Position numbers and translations under genes: made by a program. A stretch of DNA of 64,000 nt from Angiostrongylus vasorum (Eukaryota; Nematoda; Chromadorea; Rhabditida; Metastrongylidae). Below the pieces are notes generated by a model that did no database searches, was not told the DNA's origin, and was given only the letters and a program-made list of their open reading frames with translations. Each line of letters starts with the position of its first letter. Position 1 is the stretch's first letter. The stretch spans positions 234,208-298,207 of the forward strand of contig JADANN010000257.1 in NCBI GenBank assembly GCA_018806985.1, in the 5' to 3' direction. This document shows, piece by piece, positions 36,320 to 48,154 of this stretch.

Positions 36320-37170
36320 GAACATTAGTTGAAAGAAGAATGTATGGTTGATAGCTTCTAACACGATGGAGGACTGGTTGTGATGATATCTGCTCTTCGA
36401 AGTGTGCCTCTCTTGATGTTTTCGCAAACAGCATTTAAAACGGAGTAACATCTAGATTGACTCTTCTGTTGTGGTGATCTTAGAGCCTGGGTGGGAGTGG
36501 CGAGACAAAAAGGGCTGAAGGATGGGAAGATTAACAAATTAATATGTGTTTGTGACTCCGCCTTCTTCCTTCTTCAAAGAACTTCATGGTAGCGTTGAAG
36601 CTATGGTCCAAATTTTATTTTTTGATAAACCGGTGTTTACTCAGAGCAACTCCTAAGCTCTTCGAGAGCAGCTGGTAATTCTCGGGCGAGCCTTCCTTGG
36701 TACGTTATCTAATCAGCGGAAAAGGATTCCAGACCAGATACTTCTAAAAACCAACTTTTCATTTAACCTCAGCATAAGTAACCAATATTTTCTTGGAGTG
36801 TTTCGCTAACATAAGGTTGATAAGAAGTTTTGCTCTACTAGGTTTTCGGTACCCTTGCCTTTCTCGGAGCGCACGGATCCGTGTCGATTGCCCACAGTTG
36901 CATTCACACGACAAACGAATAAAAGTACGTCCTAACCTCGTTTTTGCCCAGGAATTCAAGAAAATATCAGACGAGGATCTTTCGACCGTGGAGAACCGGC
37001 TTTTATTACACGGGGGTTTTTTCGTAAAGCATGTGAATGGATTCGGTCTTCTCATGAGAAGGTGATGATCAGATACAAAAAAAAGGTGGTGTTGCCGAAG
37101 TATCAAACAAGCATAATTTTCTGCCAAACGATCTTTGCAGGAGTCTAGGGGAATTCCCATATCCAACGGT
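36320..37170 (-). mobile_element. Decayed retroelement, copy 1
   Basis: Homologous to 38460-39530 in the same orientation. Minus-strand peptides include SKHRFIKK and, at about 37030-37160, DMGIPLDSCKDRLAENYACL then a VSDHHLLMRR stretch. The latter looks like the SDH motif at the end of an RTE-type AP endonuclease domain. AACCAACTTTTCATTTAACCTC near 36750 matches the flank of second-subfamily Penelope termini, so more than one element type may be mixed. Frames are broken. Confidence 0.45.
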
Positions 37171-37599
37171 AGGAGGAGCGATCCGAAGAACTCAGGCTTT
37201 CATATAATGACATTTGGTTCGACAAGGTATTGAAAACTATGGTAACCTTGAGAAAACCTTCTTAGCTTCTTTGAATCATAGCAACCGCGTTTACAAGGGA
37301 ATATTATTCAGGACCCATGAAAAAACACTGTTTTTTGGTGATTGTATTGCATATATTTTACTAACTGGAGTATTGTTCTGAAGGGGTTGGTCCAAAAGGC
37401 TAGAGAGATGATTTGACACTTTGTCAGGGTCGTAAGGATCTGCTCAGTAATTTACAGAATGCGATCGAAAACAGGTTAAACAGGTTTTGTTTGTAACACC
37501 ACAATACCTCGCAACATTAAAGAAAAGTGTGAAAAAAGAAAACATGGAATGAAAAGACATAGCTGCCAGTGCAATGTTCTAAGCACACAGTTTTCACAC

Positions 37600-38330
37600 T
37601 AGTCTTCAAATTTTAATCACAAATATCCAGGGTAGATTGCTTTATTTGCTTAGACACATAGAGCCGTCCTCATCTATCCTCCATATCCCAGCACTTCTTC
37701 CGCACGTTTCGTTCTTTGCAGCCGTAAGCGAAGAGATAGTTGGGTTCATATGCGACTTAAGTTCAAATCCTGTCTCTTTCATCTGTTCTATCTAACATGT
37801 TAAATGCTGCTTGAGTGTAATATTCCTTGAATACCCAAGTAAGCCAAGATCCGGCATTCTCAGCTTGGGTCGTCACTACAGGCAGTTCGCGATATTTGTG
37901 GATTGGAGGAAAATTTGCCGCTTAGCGACTCAGATTCTTTCAGGACAACAACGAATCGTATGATTTGTTAGCCGACCACTTGAGTACCATGTAATGAGCC
38001 AAATCGAAAGACCACACTAAATTATAATATGCCAATCGCATTACGGCTCTTATTTCTTCCGTTCTCTCAATTGCCGCTCATTGTGGTGGACCATTTCAAA
38101 AGTAGAATACAAGAATCATCCCGTGATCCATGTATTATTTCCAGAAACGAATCCAGCTGATTAACGTAAGCCATAAGCACCGTTGGCTATTTCCCTGCCT
38201 CCCAATGGACTTCGATTTTGCGTGCTTTTCATCATTTCTACCAAATCTTGTTACATGACTGACCCATCTCCGATGTGTATTTCTTCATCTCACAAATCGA
38301 AATATTTCTAAAACTACTGAACTGCGTAGT
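37600..38330. other. Unassigned
   Basis: No gene or repeat could be supported. Confidence 0.3.
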
Positions 38331-38459
38331 TTGAACTAGGTGATTGCTAATCATACCTTCGAAGTTATTGGTGATACGATTTTCAACGTATTTGAATTAC
38401 AAACGTATGGCTCATTCTCCCTTCGGCTGGGATTCGTTCGCCGTAAGCTCACTTTGTCG

Positions 38460-39790
38460 TATTACTTGAGGGAGGAATGTACAGATGATAGCTTCCGACA
38501 AGGCAGAAGACTTGCCATGATGATATTTGCTCCTTGAAGTGTGTCTCGCTTGACACTCTTGCAACTCTGACTTAAAACGACGTGCTTTCTAAAATGCCTC
38601 TTAGACCGCGGCGATTTTCCAGCCTGGGCCAGAGTGGCAAGATCAAAAAGGTAGAGGTGTTATTTTTGGGTTACTAATGCTACGCAGTTGTGTACACCAA
38701 CTCAGCTCTCTTATTTTTTTTAAACGAAAAGCTTTATAGCGGTGGTGAAGCTGTGAACCGGACTGTTTTATTTTTTTGAAGAACCGATGTTTATCCAGGA
38801 GAACTTCTAAGCGCTTCGGCGAGCAACTCGGAATCCTCGGGAGAGTCATTCTTGATATGTCTTCCGTCCAGCTGGAAGTGATTCCAAATTAGACTAATTC
38901 TAAAAACCAACTTTAATTTAACCTCGTCATAAGTAAACAGTATTTTCTTGGATTATATGCGGATACAGCCTTCGAAATGAAAGTCGGTTTCCAGAAGTAT
39001 TGCGAAGTTATGTGCCAGCCGATATAAAACCGAATTCCATAGGAAGCTTTGCTACCGCAACAGCAAATCAGCAGATCATATTGATTGGCGGCAGATCAAC
39101 AACCGTCCTACATAAAAGGGCCCCGCTGAGTGAGAACACTTCATTAAAGTGATGCTCCACACCATTGGATTTGACCCGACGCGAACAACCACCCGGTTGT
39201 GGACCATCGACTTGCATCAACGCAGCCATGCAGAAGGCGGAGCCGAAGCGTGGGAGGGATGAAACTATTTACCAACCTCGTGTTGGCTCAATTATCTACG
39301 ATAGTATCAGACCACAATGTTTTGGCCGTTAGCAACTATTTATTTTCTTCTTGCATCACTTGAAGATTTTTTTTCTTTGAAGCGCGTGAATGGTTCCGGC
39401 TTTCTTAAGGAGAGGGTGGCGATCAGATCTAAAAAAGAGTCTACTTCTGAGGTATCAAACATGCATCATCTTCTGCTTGACGACCTTTGTAGGACTCGTT
39501 TCATTAGGAAAGTCCCATATCCAGCGACAATTTTTCCTGGACATATGAGCCAAGTAACATCTTCCAACTCATAATAGAGCTCATTCAATTCTTTCGTTTC
39601 ATCTGCACATGCCACTGAGTAGCAAATGGTGACATAATCTTCTTTCGACGCGGTTGTTAAAGAACGAGGATGGCCAAGGAGGTGAAGAAATCTCATGAGA
39701 ATAGGCATGATGGGTTGGCTCACGAAGAATTTATGCCATGAACATTTTCTGAAAAAATCTTTCTTCACAGCTTATGAGGATACTGTTGTT
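38460..39790 (-). mobile_element. Decayed retroelement, copy 2, with RTE endonuclease remnants
   Basis: Second copy of the 36320-37170 sequence. Minus-strand 39466-39768 contains TICYSVACADETKELNELYY then ELEDV, matching the RTE endonuclease stretch that ends in ELxxFYEELE, but the following GDFN part is missing. At 39380-39470 comes a CMFDTSEVDSF and RSDRHPLL remnant of the SDH motif. A second-subfamily Penelope end is superimposed at about 39190-39310 (GTGGACCATCGACTTGC, ACCAACCTCGTGTTGGCTCA). Confidence 0.5.
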
Positions 39791-40044
39791 TGATTAAAGC
39801 TCTTTCTCTGTCTGTCTTCTTTTTTCCAGCGTCCTGTACGGCGATCACTTAAGCTTCCAGAGATGTTAGATGAACTTGGACCATAAATTAGCACGGCTTT
39901 GAATTTGGACTTAGAAGACAAATTTCCTTAGTAGCAATGGTTGTCTTTGCATTTGGAGCAACTCTTTAAATCAATCACTCGTAGAGTTGCAAGTCAATGA
40001 AAAAATATTATAATTGGAAGCTAGAAAGGGAAAGCCGCACAAAA

Positions 40045-40310
40045 ATAAAAGCTGTCGTCGTTGATCAGTCCCTGAGGGAGGCATGCATTCGACATCATTA
40101 AGCATCGTTTGGAGGTGATTCAATGCATAACTGGCCTTCACAATGAATTGCTATGGCCTACTGATGTATCGAGTCAATACTGCTATTCTCCCAGACAAGT
40201 TTGGTACCAATTTGCCAAGATCGGTGGGATGGAGCGCTTGGTGGTCTTGTGGCGCTGAGATCGATCCCATGTGTACTGCAAGGCGCCTCCGACCACTGGG
40301 CCACACCACT
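40045..40310 (-). repeat. tRNA-derived SINE family A
   Basis: Minus-strand copy: GTGTGGCCCAGTGGTCGGAG, CACATGGGATCGATCTCAGC, GGCAAATTGGTACCAAACTTG, ATGCATTGAATCACCTCC, ATCAACGACGACAGCTTTT. Confidence 0.85.
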
Positions 40311-40499
40311 TTGTGAAGCCGCATACTAGGAAATAATCTTATACGAGCTGTTATTTATTTTCATATGAATAGATCATTAAATAAAGTTCGATGTCGTTCT
40401 TTTCCCTCCACAATAAAGAATATCTGAAGAGAGATCGTGATGAGTAGATGAAAAAATAAACAATGAACAACTAAGTTTTTTAACACGGAAAATCTTCGA

Positions 40500-40620
40500 G
40501 CAAGAGACAAACCCATGCGAGAAAAGTTCAAAGGTTTTCGTGGATGATGGATGCGTGAAACGAATCGAATACAGGAAATGGTGGGATCAGCATAGCAGAT
40601 ACGAAGACGTGTCATGTTTA
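40500..40620 (+). repeat. SINE family C, 3' fragment
   Basis: TTTTCGTGGATGATGGATGC, GTGAAACGAATCGAATACAG, GGTGGGATCAGCATAGCAG, ATACGAAGACGTGTCATG. This is the LINE-like tail alone. Confidence 0.7.
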
Positions 40621-40999
40621 AAATGAGGAGTTTTTCCATAAAAAAGGCTTTATTATGGAAAAGCTAAAGTATTATTGCAATGTGTTCTTGGCACGATTCC
40701 AAATACAGAGCTAAGCAGATTTTAGAGAAAAGAATGATTTATGAGTAAAACGCTTCTGTGAAAAAGAAAGGTGCTGAAGAAGTTTATAGGAAAAGGTTGT
40801 ATTGTGTATTAGCAATATACGATGAGCTAGCAAACGGTCGCAAAACGAAACAACGCCATTTCAATTGTGGACTTGAAAGCTGGCAATCGAGTGGAACTTA
40901 GCTCTTGGTTTTTTGCATCAGCTACTTCGCATATTCTGGCCTGTTTGGAGTTCCACGTTTCGCTATTCCGAATAAGAAAATGTTCCAGTAAATTGACCT

Positions 41000-41393
41000 C
41001 CCAACGGTTTACCTCCTCATCGTGGCTGGGAGGTGTTCCTGGGTGTTAGACTGCGATTTACAGTGGGGGGATTCGTCCCCCCGGCAGGGTCTCCCAAGCT
41101 GAGAAGGAGTCCGCCGTTTCCATCAGGAAGCCTAGGTAAGAGTAAAGCAATACCAGGATCCACCACCGTCTTGGTATCAAAGTCGCATGGTGGTAAATCT
41201 CCCTCTGATCCACAAGAGCTGCGACCGCCCATCGTGGTGACGACCTGGGGCAAACTTTGGCCAGGATAATCTCGTGATTCCAGAGAACCACAATGGCTTA
41301 ACCAGCAAATCTCCGAAAAATGGTGATTATGCTGAGGTCCGCACAATTAGCGATGACGGGCCGTTCAAGTTCAAGTATCAAGTATCCAGTAGA
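41000..41393 (+). repeat. Family D short retroelement copy
   Basis: One of the best copies, from CCTCCCAACGGTTTACCTCC to GATGACGGGCCGTTCAAG plus the short repeat TCAAGTATCAAGTATCCAG. That tail of about 5-7-bp units is typical of RTE-mobilised elements. Confidence 0.9.
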
Positions 41394-41399
41394 TTGAAC

Positions 41400-42190
41400 C
41401 AGCTGAAAAACGGATATTATTATGGCAGAATATTATTATATTTAAAAAGCTACGTGTAGATAGGTCAGCCGTATGACGGGCTGGCGAGAATGAAGCTGCA
41501 AGATCAGTAGAGTGGACATGAGGATGAAAAAAAGTACTCTAAGGCGGCCGCTTACACGAAGAGTGGAAGACTCAATGGCCTACTTCATTCATTCGTATCA
41601 GAAGCTAGGTATGGTTTGTGGGTTAACTAGTAATACGCTACTACGTCACCATGCATTCTAAGGACCATCACAATGAATGAAGATCTCAGAGGGAATGGAA
41701 ATTGTACTTAGACACACACGATTTTTTACACTTTCTGATCCATCTATTCAAGCAATAAAGTCATTTCAGGTAGCTGCTAGAATGTCCAATGAAATTGAGC
41801 TTTTCACTTATTGAAAACAAGAGCTCTTTGCAAGCAAACAAACTCCTAGTGCTATGACATATTGTACTTGTTTATTCATATATTGCTGCGTTCTTCTGAA
41901 CGAACGAAATAATCCAGTTAGAAGTATTTAGCTGTGCTCTTTCTGATAACTAGAGAACTTGAGGATTTGACAGACTTATGGAAGGGAAAGCTCTATAGCA
42001 CTAGTGGTCTACATTTTTTCAAGACACTATTTTCATTAAGAAATCGCTTGAAACCTCAGAAATGGAGGCAGCGGATAGATAATGGCGGAGTAATCCCGTT
42101 TTTCACATCTACCGAAAATCGAGGTAACCGAGCCTCTCCTTTTACCGCATTCGAAAAAACTGTGGCCATAGTGTTTAGAAAGAGTTTACT
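41400..42190. other. Intergenic, nothing recognised
   Basis: The frames at 41934-42257 (plus) and 42056-42289 (minus) have no domain. Confidence 0.3.
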
Positions 42191-42194
42191 TTCA

Positions 42195-42425
42195 TCACTC
42201 CACGTGGGAACTCTAGCTCGGCTATCCAAGGAGTCCAGTATGAATACACTCGAATAACATTGGACGATATTCAAAAAGAAGGCAAACAATCCTCAAGTAG
42301 CAGTCCATCCCACACGCAAAACTTCGAAGACCTTTGTGGACGATGGATGTGAGGAAAACTACTGAATGCAAGAAGTGCTGGGATTCGCCCAACAGATGTG
42401 AGTGCGGTTCAAATTTGAAAAAATT
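42195..42425 (+). repeat. SINE family C
   Basis: GTGGGAACTCTAGCTCGGC, AATCCTCAAGTAGCAGTCC, GACCTTTGTGGACGATGGAT, TGCTGGGATTCGCCCAACAG. The tRNA-like 5' end is missing. Confidence 0.7.
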
Positions 42426-42597
42426 GCTGAGCACCGACGTTCGTCACAAATAATGGATATTCACGCGCGACACGGAGCCTCCTCGTGTATTCGTGGCAAT
42501 GTCTTTGCAATGCCGTAGTAAGGCTTTAAGAAATTAGGTCACTAAACAGACTTTCTTCAGAAAAGAGAGGCACCAATTAAGACCTTTTAACCTTTCC

Positions 42598-42635
42598 AAT
42601 CTCAGAGGAAGGCGAAATCCACTGAAACGTCAGCT
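42598..42635 (+). other. Hammerhead-like motif (solo Penelope terminus), mutated
   Basis: ATCTCAGAGGAAGGCGAAATC then CACTGAAACGTCAGCTGC. The CTGAGGA box is changed to CAGAGGA. Downstream GTCTGCTAAACGAGAATATAA parallels GTTTGTTAAACAAAAGTATAA after the 18264 copy. Confidence 0.5.
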
Positions 42636-42704
42636 GCTTGTGCGCAGAAGAAAAACATAACATCTCGGGTCTGCTAAACGAGAATATAAAGAATTCACAA
42701 TGTC

Positions 42705-42985
42705 AACATTTTGTTTACTGCCTATTATAAATTTTTTACGGCTGGGCATTATGTGTGGAACAACCACAGTGATATTGAGATATTTGCAAAACTCCGAACG
42801 GCAGGTGTCTGCGGTGGGGGCACGAACGCGCTATTGTCCTTTCCGGGGGCTAACGCGTTCACCACCGCACCATGCGCGTCCTTCATTTCGCATCCGCCGA
42901 CTCCTCTAGTGTCGCATGTTCCGGGGAACAGTTCTTCTCCGGTGTCAAGGGCGGCGTTGAATGAAGCGTCTTCTCGTCTCAACCA
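42705..42985 (-). repeat. tRNA-derived SINE family B
   Basis: Minus-strand copy with GGTGCGGTGGTGAACGCGTT, AGCGCGTTCGTGCCCCCACC, GACACCTGCCGTTCGGAG, CAATATCACTGTGGTTGTTCC. Its 5' head (GGAGTCGGCGGATGCGAAAT) differs from other copies. Confidence 0.8.
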
Positions 42986-42989
42986 GTCC

Positions 42990-44380
42990 AATAATGGCGC
43001 ACTTTATTCTTCTTACCTACATGATGAAAGTGTTCTATCGAGGATTCGGATGCAAGCGTGCATGCATCGTGAGCACAGATCGTCACTTTGGTTCTCCGCG
43101 ATTAACGCAGCTTAGAAAGGCCTTAAGATTTTAGCAGCCTGTTCATACTCGTCCTATCCAGCGCCACCGTACCGGGAGCTCTTTCGGAGTCGGTGCTGAG
43201 CTCTGAATGTGGGAGCCTTGGTATACTCACAGATTGCTTGTCAGTCTTTCCCAGAAAAGACAGGGAGCTTATTTGTTGGAGGCTACTCCTAACCGCGCCT
43301 TCCATAAACTTCCCCATTAAATGATTGCAGGCCTTGGCAGAGTTGACTCGTAGAATACAGTCCGCCTAAACGAGAACACAACCACGCACACATGAATTGT
43401 TACGTCCACGTAAGTACAAACAAGCGATAATGACGACATTGTCGCTATCATCGGCCATTATGACTATTGCTGTTGGCACTATTGCTGCTTGGTTCATTCG
43501 CTCTTCCTCGTTCAGTCTCCTACCAGTACACTGAAAGAGGACTTGGGTGAAAAGCTTGTAGAGAATGCACAGCGAACGGATGGTTATCGTCGACTTTTAG
43601 GCCTCCTATTTTTGTGTCGCCTTGCTTTGTTCAGATCTTCTACTGATTGAAACATTGCATTCCAACACGTGACGTTTAAAAAGCTGAACCAGATCGTCAG
43701 TGAGGGGTGGCAGTAATCTCTTCAAATGATCAGGTCTAGCTCTCTCTAAATCAAGTGGTGTACGGTCCAGCCTTTTAGGGAGGAAATTGTTGACACAAAG
43801 CACCAGTTCTCTATTCAGGGAAAGTGATGTGCCCGTAGGAATTATTAGTGCAGAAATTATGCGCGGCTTTATTTACTTCTTCTACGCAAGCTGTAGGTAT
43901 TTCATCTGGATACCGGAGAGCGATCACCGTACTTTTGCAATTGGTGGTCCGGTGGAGGTTGCGGATACATTTCCCATCATGTGCATTTACAACTTCAAAA
44001 AAAAGCTAGTGATTTCATATTTGGAATCGTAGGATTTTGCTCTCTAATGATAATGAATAATAAACATTCAAAAGAACCATTACAATAAATCACGCAATAA
44101 CGAGACGTTTTGAAGAATCGCGAATTCGACTCAGTGAAGAGAGAGATGTTCGTGGCCACTCTGCACATCACAGGTGGTCACTTCTTAGTACATAAGGATT
44201 ATTTATGTTGAGGGTGGGCTAGCAATGCCCATGCATTCTCAAAAAATCAGTTATAGTCACTCTAGAAAATATCACGCGAAAAGTACGGGATAAAATAGAA
44301 GTGAGGGTCGATAACTGTTAACCTTCGTGTCAAAATATCGGACAAGAACGCTCAACGTCACCAAATCAATGAACAGAAAA
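42990..44380. other. Intergenic, nothing recognised
   Basis: The frames at 43123-43317, 43606-43803 and 43787-44032 show no domain or exon boundary that can be defended. Confidence 0.3.
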
Positions 44381-44384
44381 GCTA

Positions 44385-44640
44385 TACAACTACAAATGAT
44401 GCAGAGATACTTGCAAAACTCGGACTGCAGGTGTCTGCGGTGGGGGAACGAACGCGGTATTACCCTTTCCGGGCCTAAGGCGTTCACCACCACACCATGC
44501 GGGTCATTCCTTTCGCTATCTCTCAGCTAGTTCTATCGATCAGTGCCATCAGCAATCACCCGTCAAAGATATTGATCTGGGTCGCCCAAATCGGTATTCA
44601 ACCCAGTTAAGCTTAGACCGTAGTTGAAATCACGAAGTTA
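44385..44640 (-). repeat. tRNA-derived SINE family B, long copy
   Basis: The 5' head CGGTCTAAGCTTAACTGGGT, TGACGGGTGATTGCTGATGG and CGATAGAACTAGCTGAGAG precedes GTGTGGTGGTGAACGCC. It shows the full element to be near 260 bp. Confidence 0.85.
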
Positions 44641-44689
44641 ACTTTCAACTTATAAATAAAATATGAAGGAAATCCGTACCATGCTTGTC

Positions 44690-44945
44690 TAGGACAAGCT
44701 GACGATCTCTAGTCCACATGGAAACTCTCCAATACGGCTATCTCGAATTCGAGAATCCGCTCGATCAGAATTCAGTGACATTCACTACACAAACGGAGAA
44801 AATCCTCGAGCAGCGACAGAAGCAACACGCAAGGAAGACGCATAGGTGGTGGCTGCGATAAAACCAATCGAATGCAAGAAGTGCAAAAGTGGTGGGATCT
44901 GCACAGTGTGTTACATGTGGTGTCTTGTCATATAATAATAATATT
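44690..44945 (+). repeat. SINE family C
   Basis: TGGAAACTCTCCAATACGGC, AATCCTCGAGCAGCGACAG, AATGCAAGAAGTGCAAAAGT, GTGGGATCTGCACAGTGTG. The middle carries a small duplication. Confidence 0.65.
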
Positions 44946-45264
44946 ACTGGCACTCGTAATAATTTCAATACTAGCCGCATATCATCAAGGGGAATGGGAA
45001 TACCTTGTTACGATCAAGCATTAGGAGTGTTGCCGGATACACCATGCTGTCGAAAATAAGCTCGGTATACGATGCCTGATTATTAGCAAATAGGCTTCAT
45101 GGGTTTTAGCCAAACAGCAGGAGGAACATCGACGTTCAACGAAACCATGACATTTCTTTTGAACAGCACGACATACTGTCTACCTCTTTGTGGAAAAGCA
45201 TATCTGCAGATCATTTATTTTACATCTCCTCTTTTTTGCGTACTAAGGAGACCTATAAATGGTT

Positions 45265-45500
45265 ATTTTTTTGTTCATCACCTATTATTATTTTTTCACG
45301 GCAGGGTATGATGTGGAATACAACCAATTTGATGCTGAGATGATTGCAAAAGTTGGACTCCAGGCCGGATTCGAGCCCATGATTACCCATTCCAGGGACT
45401 CACGCGTTACCAACAGCACCACTAAGGCCTTTGATTTGCCTTTCTTTCAGCCAGATGTCTTCCTAACGGTGCCACCAGCAATCAGCCCTCAACAGGAACT
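45265..45500 (-). repeat. SINE family B, variant subfamily
   Basis: Minus-strand copy with TAATCATGGGCTCGAATCC, CTTTTGCAATCATCTCAGCA, AAATTGGTTGTATTCCACAT. It forms an inverted pair with the next copy. Confidence 0.65.
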
Positions 45501-45504
45501 GAAA

Positions 45505-45700
45505 GAGGGGTTAAGCAGGGGCCTCAGTGGAGGCAGCAAGTAACACGTGAACTGGGAAAGATAATCATGGGTTCAGATCTGGACTGCAAGTTTTGCGAAT
45601 ATCTCAGCATCACAGTGGTCGTATCTCGCATTATACCCTGCCTTGAAAAATTATAATAGGCAGTAAATAAAAAGTAAACGTTGTGATTCCGACTACAGCC
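45505..45700 (+). repeat. SINE family B, variant subfamily
   Basis: GGGGCCTCAGTGGAGGCAGC, AATCATGGGTTCAGATCTGG, TTTTGCGAATATCTCAGCATC, CCCTGCCTTGAAAAATTATAA. Confidence 0.75.
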
Positions 45701-45940
45701 TCGGCTTAACTGGGTTGCGATTTATGCTTCCCAGGTTGTTCGCGTTGACAGGTCTCGATTGCTGATGGCAACATTAGACAGAAAAAAATTAGCATAAATT
45801 GCAATCCAGAATACTGGAGGACAGAAAGGCAAAGCAAGGGCTTCAGTGGGGCAATGTGTAATATGTGCAACCCCAAAAAGCTTAATCGCCTGGAGTAAAA
45901 GTTTTGCAAATATCAATATCTCGGCATCACAGACCTATAA
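45700..45940 (+). repeat. SINE family B, variant subfamily
   Basis: It begins with the head TCGGCTTAACTGGGTTGCG and CGATTGCTGATGGCAAC, then GGGCTTCAGTGGGGCAATG, CAAATATCAATATCTCGGC. It abuts the 45505 copy directly. Confidence 0.65.
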
Positions 45941-45949
45941 ATGTTGGAC

Positions 45950-46470
45950 GAGTAGGCAGCACAGTGGTTAGTAGTGCCATCGATCGAGAAGAAGAGGCAC
46001 TGCTTCGAACCCCCTCTCCAGTGTTCTCCAGTGATTGTAAGCAGAATTAACCTTACCAGGATTCTCGGATATTCACAGAAGGAAGACGAAATCCTCAGGA
46101 ACAGTCGAACCCATACGCGAAATTTTCGATGGACACAATGATGGTGAGCTATTTGCAAAGCTCGCACTCCAGTGTAGATTCGAACCGGCAATTACCGTGG
46201 GCTCACTTGTTTCCCACTGCACTACGGGGACTCTTGCTCTGCCTTCCTCTCAGCCAGTTTTTTTACCTAGCGATGCCATCAGTTTGGCCTGCGGCCCGAC
46301 TTTTTGCGAATATGTGAGCATCATTGTAGTTGTGTTTTACGCAGTAGTAGAATTATTAGGAAGTAAACAAAGAGTTAGGTGTTTTGGAAAAAACATTGTG
46401 GACGATGAATCCGAGGGAAACGAATCGAATTCATGAAGAGGATCCGCACAGTAGATGTGTTTACAGGTTG
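45950..46470 (+). repeat. SINE family C split by a family B insertion
   Basis: The 5' part (45950-46130) has GGCAGCACAGTGGTTAGTAG and GCACTGCTTCGAACCCCCTC, good A- and B-box matches, and GAAATCCTCAGGAACAG. It breaks at TTTTCGATGGAC. Family B sequence fills about 46120-46390, and family C resumes with ATTGTGGACGATGAATCCG, GGAAACGAATCGAATTCATG and GATCCGCACAGTAGATGTG. The nesting shows that family B was active after this C copy landed. Confidence 0.75.
46120..46390 (-). repeat. SINE family B inserted in a family C copy
   Basis: Minus-strand CCACGGTAATTGCCGGTTCG then AATCTACACTGGAGTGCGAG and TTTGCAAATAGCTCACCATC, followed by a plus-strand tail (TTTTTGCGAATATGTGAGCATC, GTAGTTGTGTTTTACGC). The piece is therefore either two B fragments or one with an internal inversion. 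Confidence 0.65.
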
Positions 46471-46474
46471 TGTG

Positions 46475-47090
46475 AAATGAAGCAAAATAATGAAAAAAAA
46501 TTCGCGCTCTTTTTTTAATTCGCTCTATAGCAACCAGGGTCATCCGTTCAAACACATGAGTCAGTGAGCTTTGCGCCTTGGCAATTGGTTTTGCCTTTTC
46601 TCTGTAAATAAATGTAGGAAAATGGAGAATACTTCAGAAGATTTTCACTCTTTTTCTAACTGTCCATAAGCTCTGATCTTCTGTTAAGGTTTTTTCAGAT
46701 TGGGTAACCCTGACTTTCCAACATCGCCATTGAATAACCAAGGGTCATGTGAAGAACGAGAGGAGGAAAGTGCTTAATAATTACATTTTTTTCCAGTTTC
46801 ACATTGTGATAATGGTTCGTAGCATTACTCACATGCTAAAACAAATGTTGTTCTATTCAACTATCACGAATATCAATTAGGATACGATGAATGGATCCGT
46901 CTTTACTCCTGTGTTCTTCACTTCCTGCTCTCCTTTTCGGAATAGGACAAACTCCTGAAAAGGTTTTGTTTAAGTAGACACCATGATTTCTCAAAAATTC
47001 TGATGGAATTCTAGCTTCATACAGAATGACAAACCAGTGATTATAGAAGTGTTATAAGATAGCCACCTGAGGTTGATAAGTACATTTACT
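46475..47090. other. Intergenic, nothing recognised
   Basis: No coding or repeat signal was recognised. Confidence 0.3.
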
Positions 47091-47094
47091 TTAG

Positions 47095-47757
47095 CGATTC
47101 AATGTCTTCGTCTTCATCAGAATCGGTCATCCGAGTCGATGGTCCACGCTTATTATTAGTGTCGATGTGGCGGCTTCGCCTTCGTGTCGATTCTGGTCTT
47201 CCTCAGCGGGCCATCTCCTCGAATGAGGCATACTTACTCGGAGATGCCATGTTATGCAGGTTGCTGATGGTTGATATCTGTGATTGTCTGGCGATAGTGT
47301 GATAGTAACTTGTTCTTCCCGGGCAATCAAGCCTGCAGAAGTCGGCATCATTATCAGTTAACAAAGAGCAACAACAATGTTTCGAAACCGACTTTCCTTT
47401 AACCTCGGTTTGACTAATCAATGTGTATTCTTTCGCTGATGGGCTTACATCAACGAACAATCACAGCTATCAACCGTCAGCAAGCCGCATAAAAAGGACA
47501 TCTCCGAGTTAGTATGTCTCATTCGAGGAGATGCCCCTCTAAGAAAGACCTGACTCGACACGAAGGCGAAGCCGCCACATCGAGACGAATAACAAGCGTG
47601 GAACATCGACTCGGATCACCGGCTCCGATGAAGACGAAGACGTCGAAGCGTTAGTCGAAAATAAATACACTTATCAACCTCGTGTAAGCTCATCAAAGAA
47701 ACAATACACATCGATTAGTTACATCGAGGTTAAAGGGAAGTCAGTTTCGAAGTATAG
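47095..47757. mobile_element. Penelope-type inverted arms, second subfamily
   Basis: The arms 47097-47255 and about 47495-47665 are reverse complements with few changes (CGACACGAAGGCGAAGCCGC, CATCGACTCGGAT, GATGAAGACGAAGAC). Both carry a decayed hammerhead-like motif (GGCTCCGATGAAGACGAAG, GTCGAAGCGTTAG on the plus strand). The outer segment 47690-47755 (ATCAAAGAAACAATACACATC, GAGGTTAAAGGGAAGTCAG) is the reverse complement of internal 47383-47440. No protein remnant is left between the arms. Confidence 0.65.
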
Positions 47758-47759
47758 CC

Positions 47760-48150
47760 ACCTGAGTTGAAGCAAGTCCAATCTATGAAGAACTGAAGGT
47801 CGACGTAGTAGCTCTTCCCTAACTGAAAAGTAGAAGGTTCAATTCGAGCAGAACTAGTAATTAGGTAACTGTTTACTTCTGCGTTGTGTCAAATAATTAG
47901 TTCAACTATTCTTTGAAGAATTGTTCGTTATACATTCCCATTCAGTAAGACAGGTGGCAGAATGAAAACGTGACATTTAACTGCTTAGTTAGTGGCGGAC
48001 CAAAGTTCACTTGACCAACCACGGAAATTTTTTTATGATTTATCACGTTCACCAAAAAATAACGGTAGTCCGAACTATGCATAACGGTACTCTTAGTTGC
48101 CCCTCTCTATTTAGAAGTAGGTAGCAAACTTCCTGAGAGAAAGTTGAAAA
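47760..48150. other. Intergenic, nothing recognised
   Basis: No feature could be supported. Confidence 0.3.
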
Positions 48151-48154
48151 GAAA

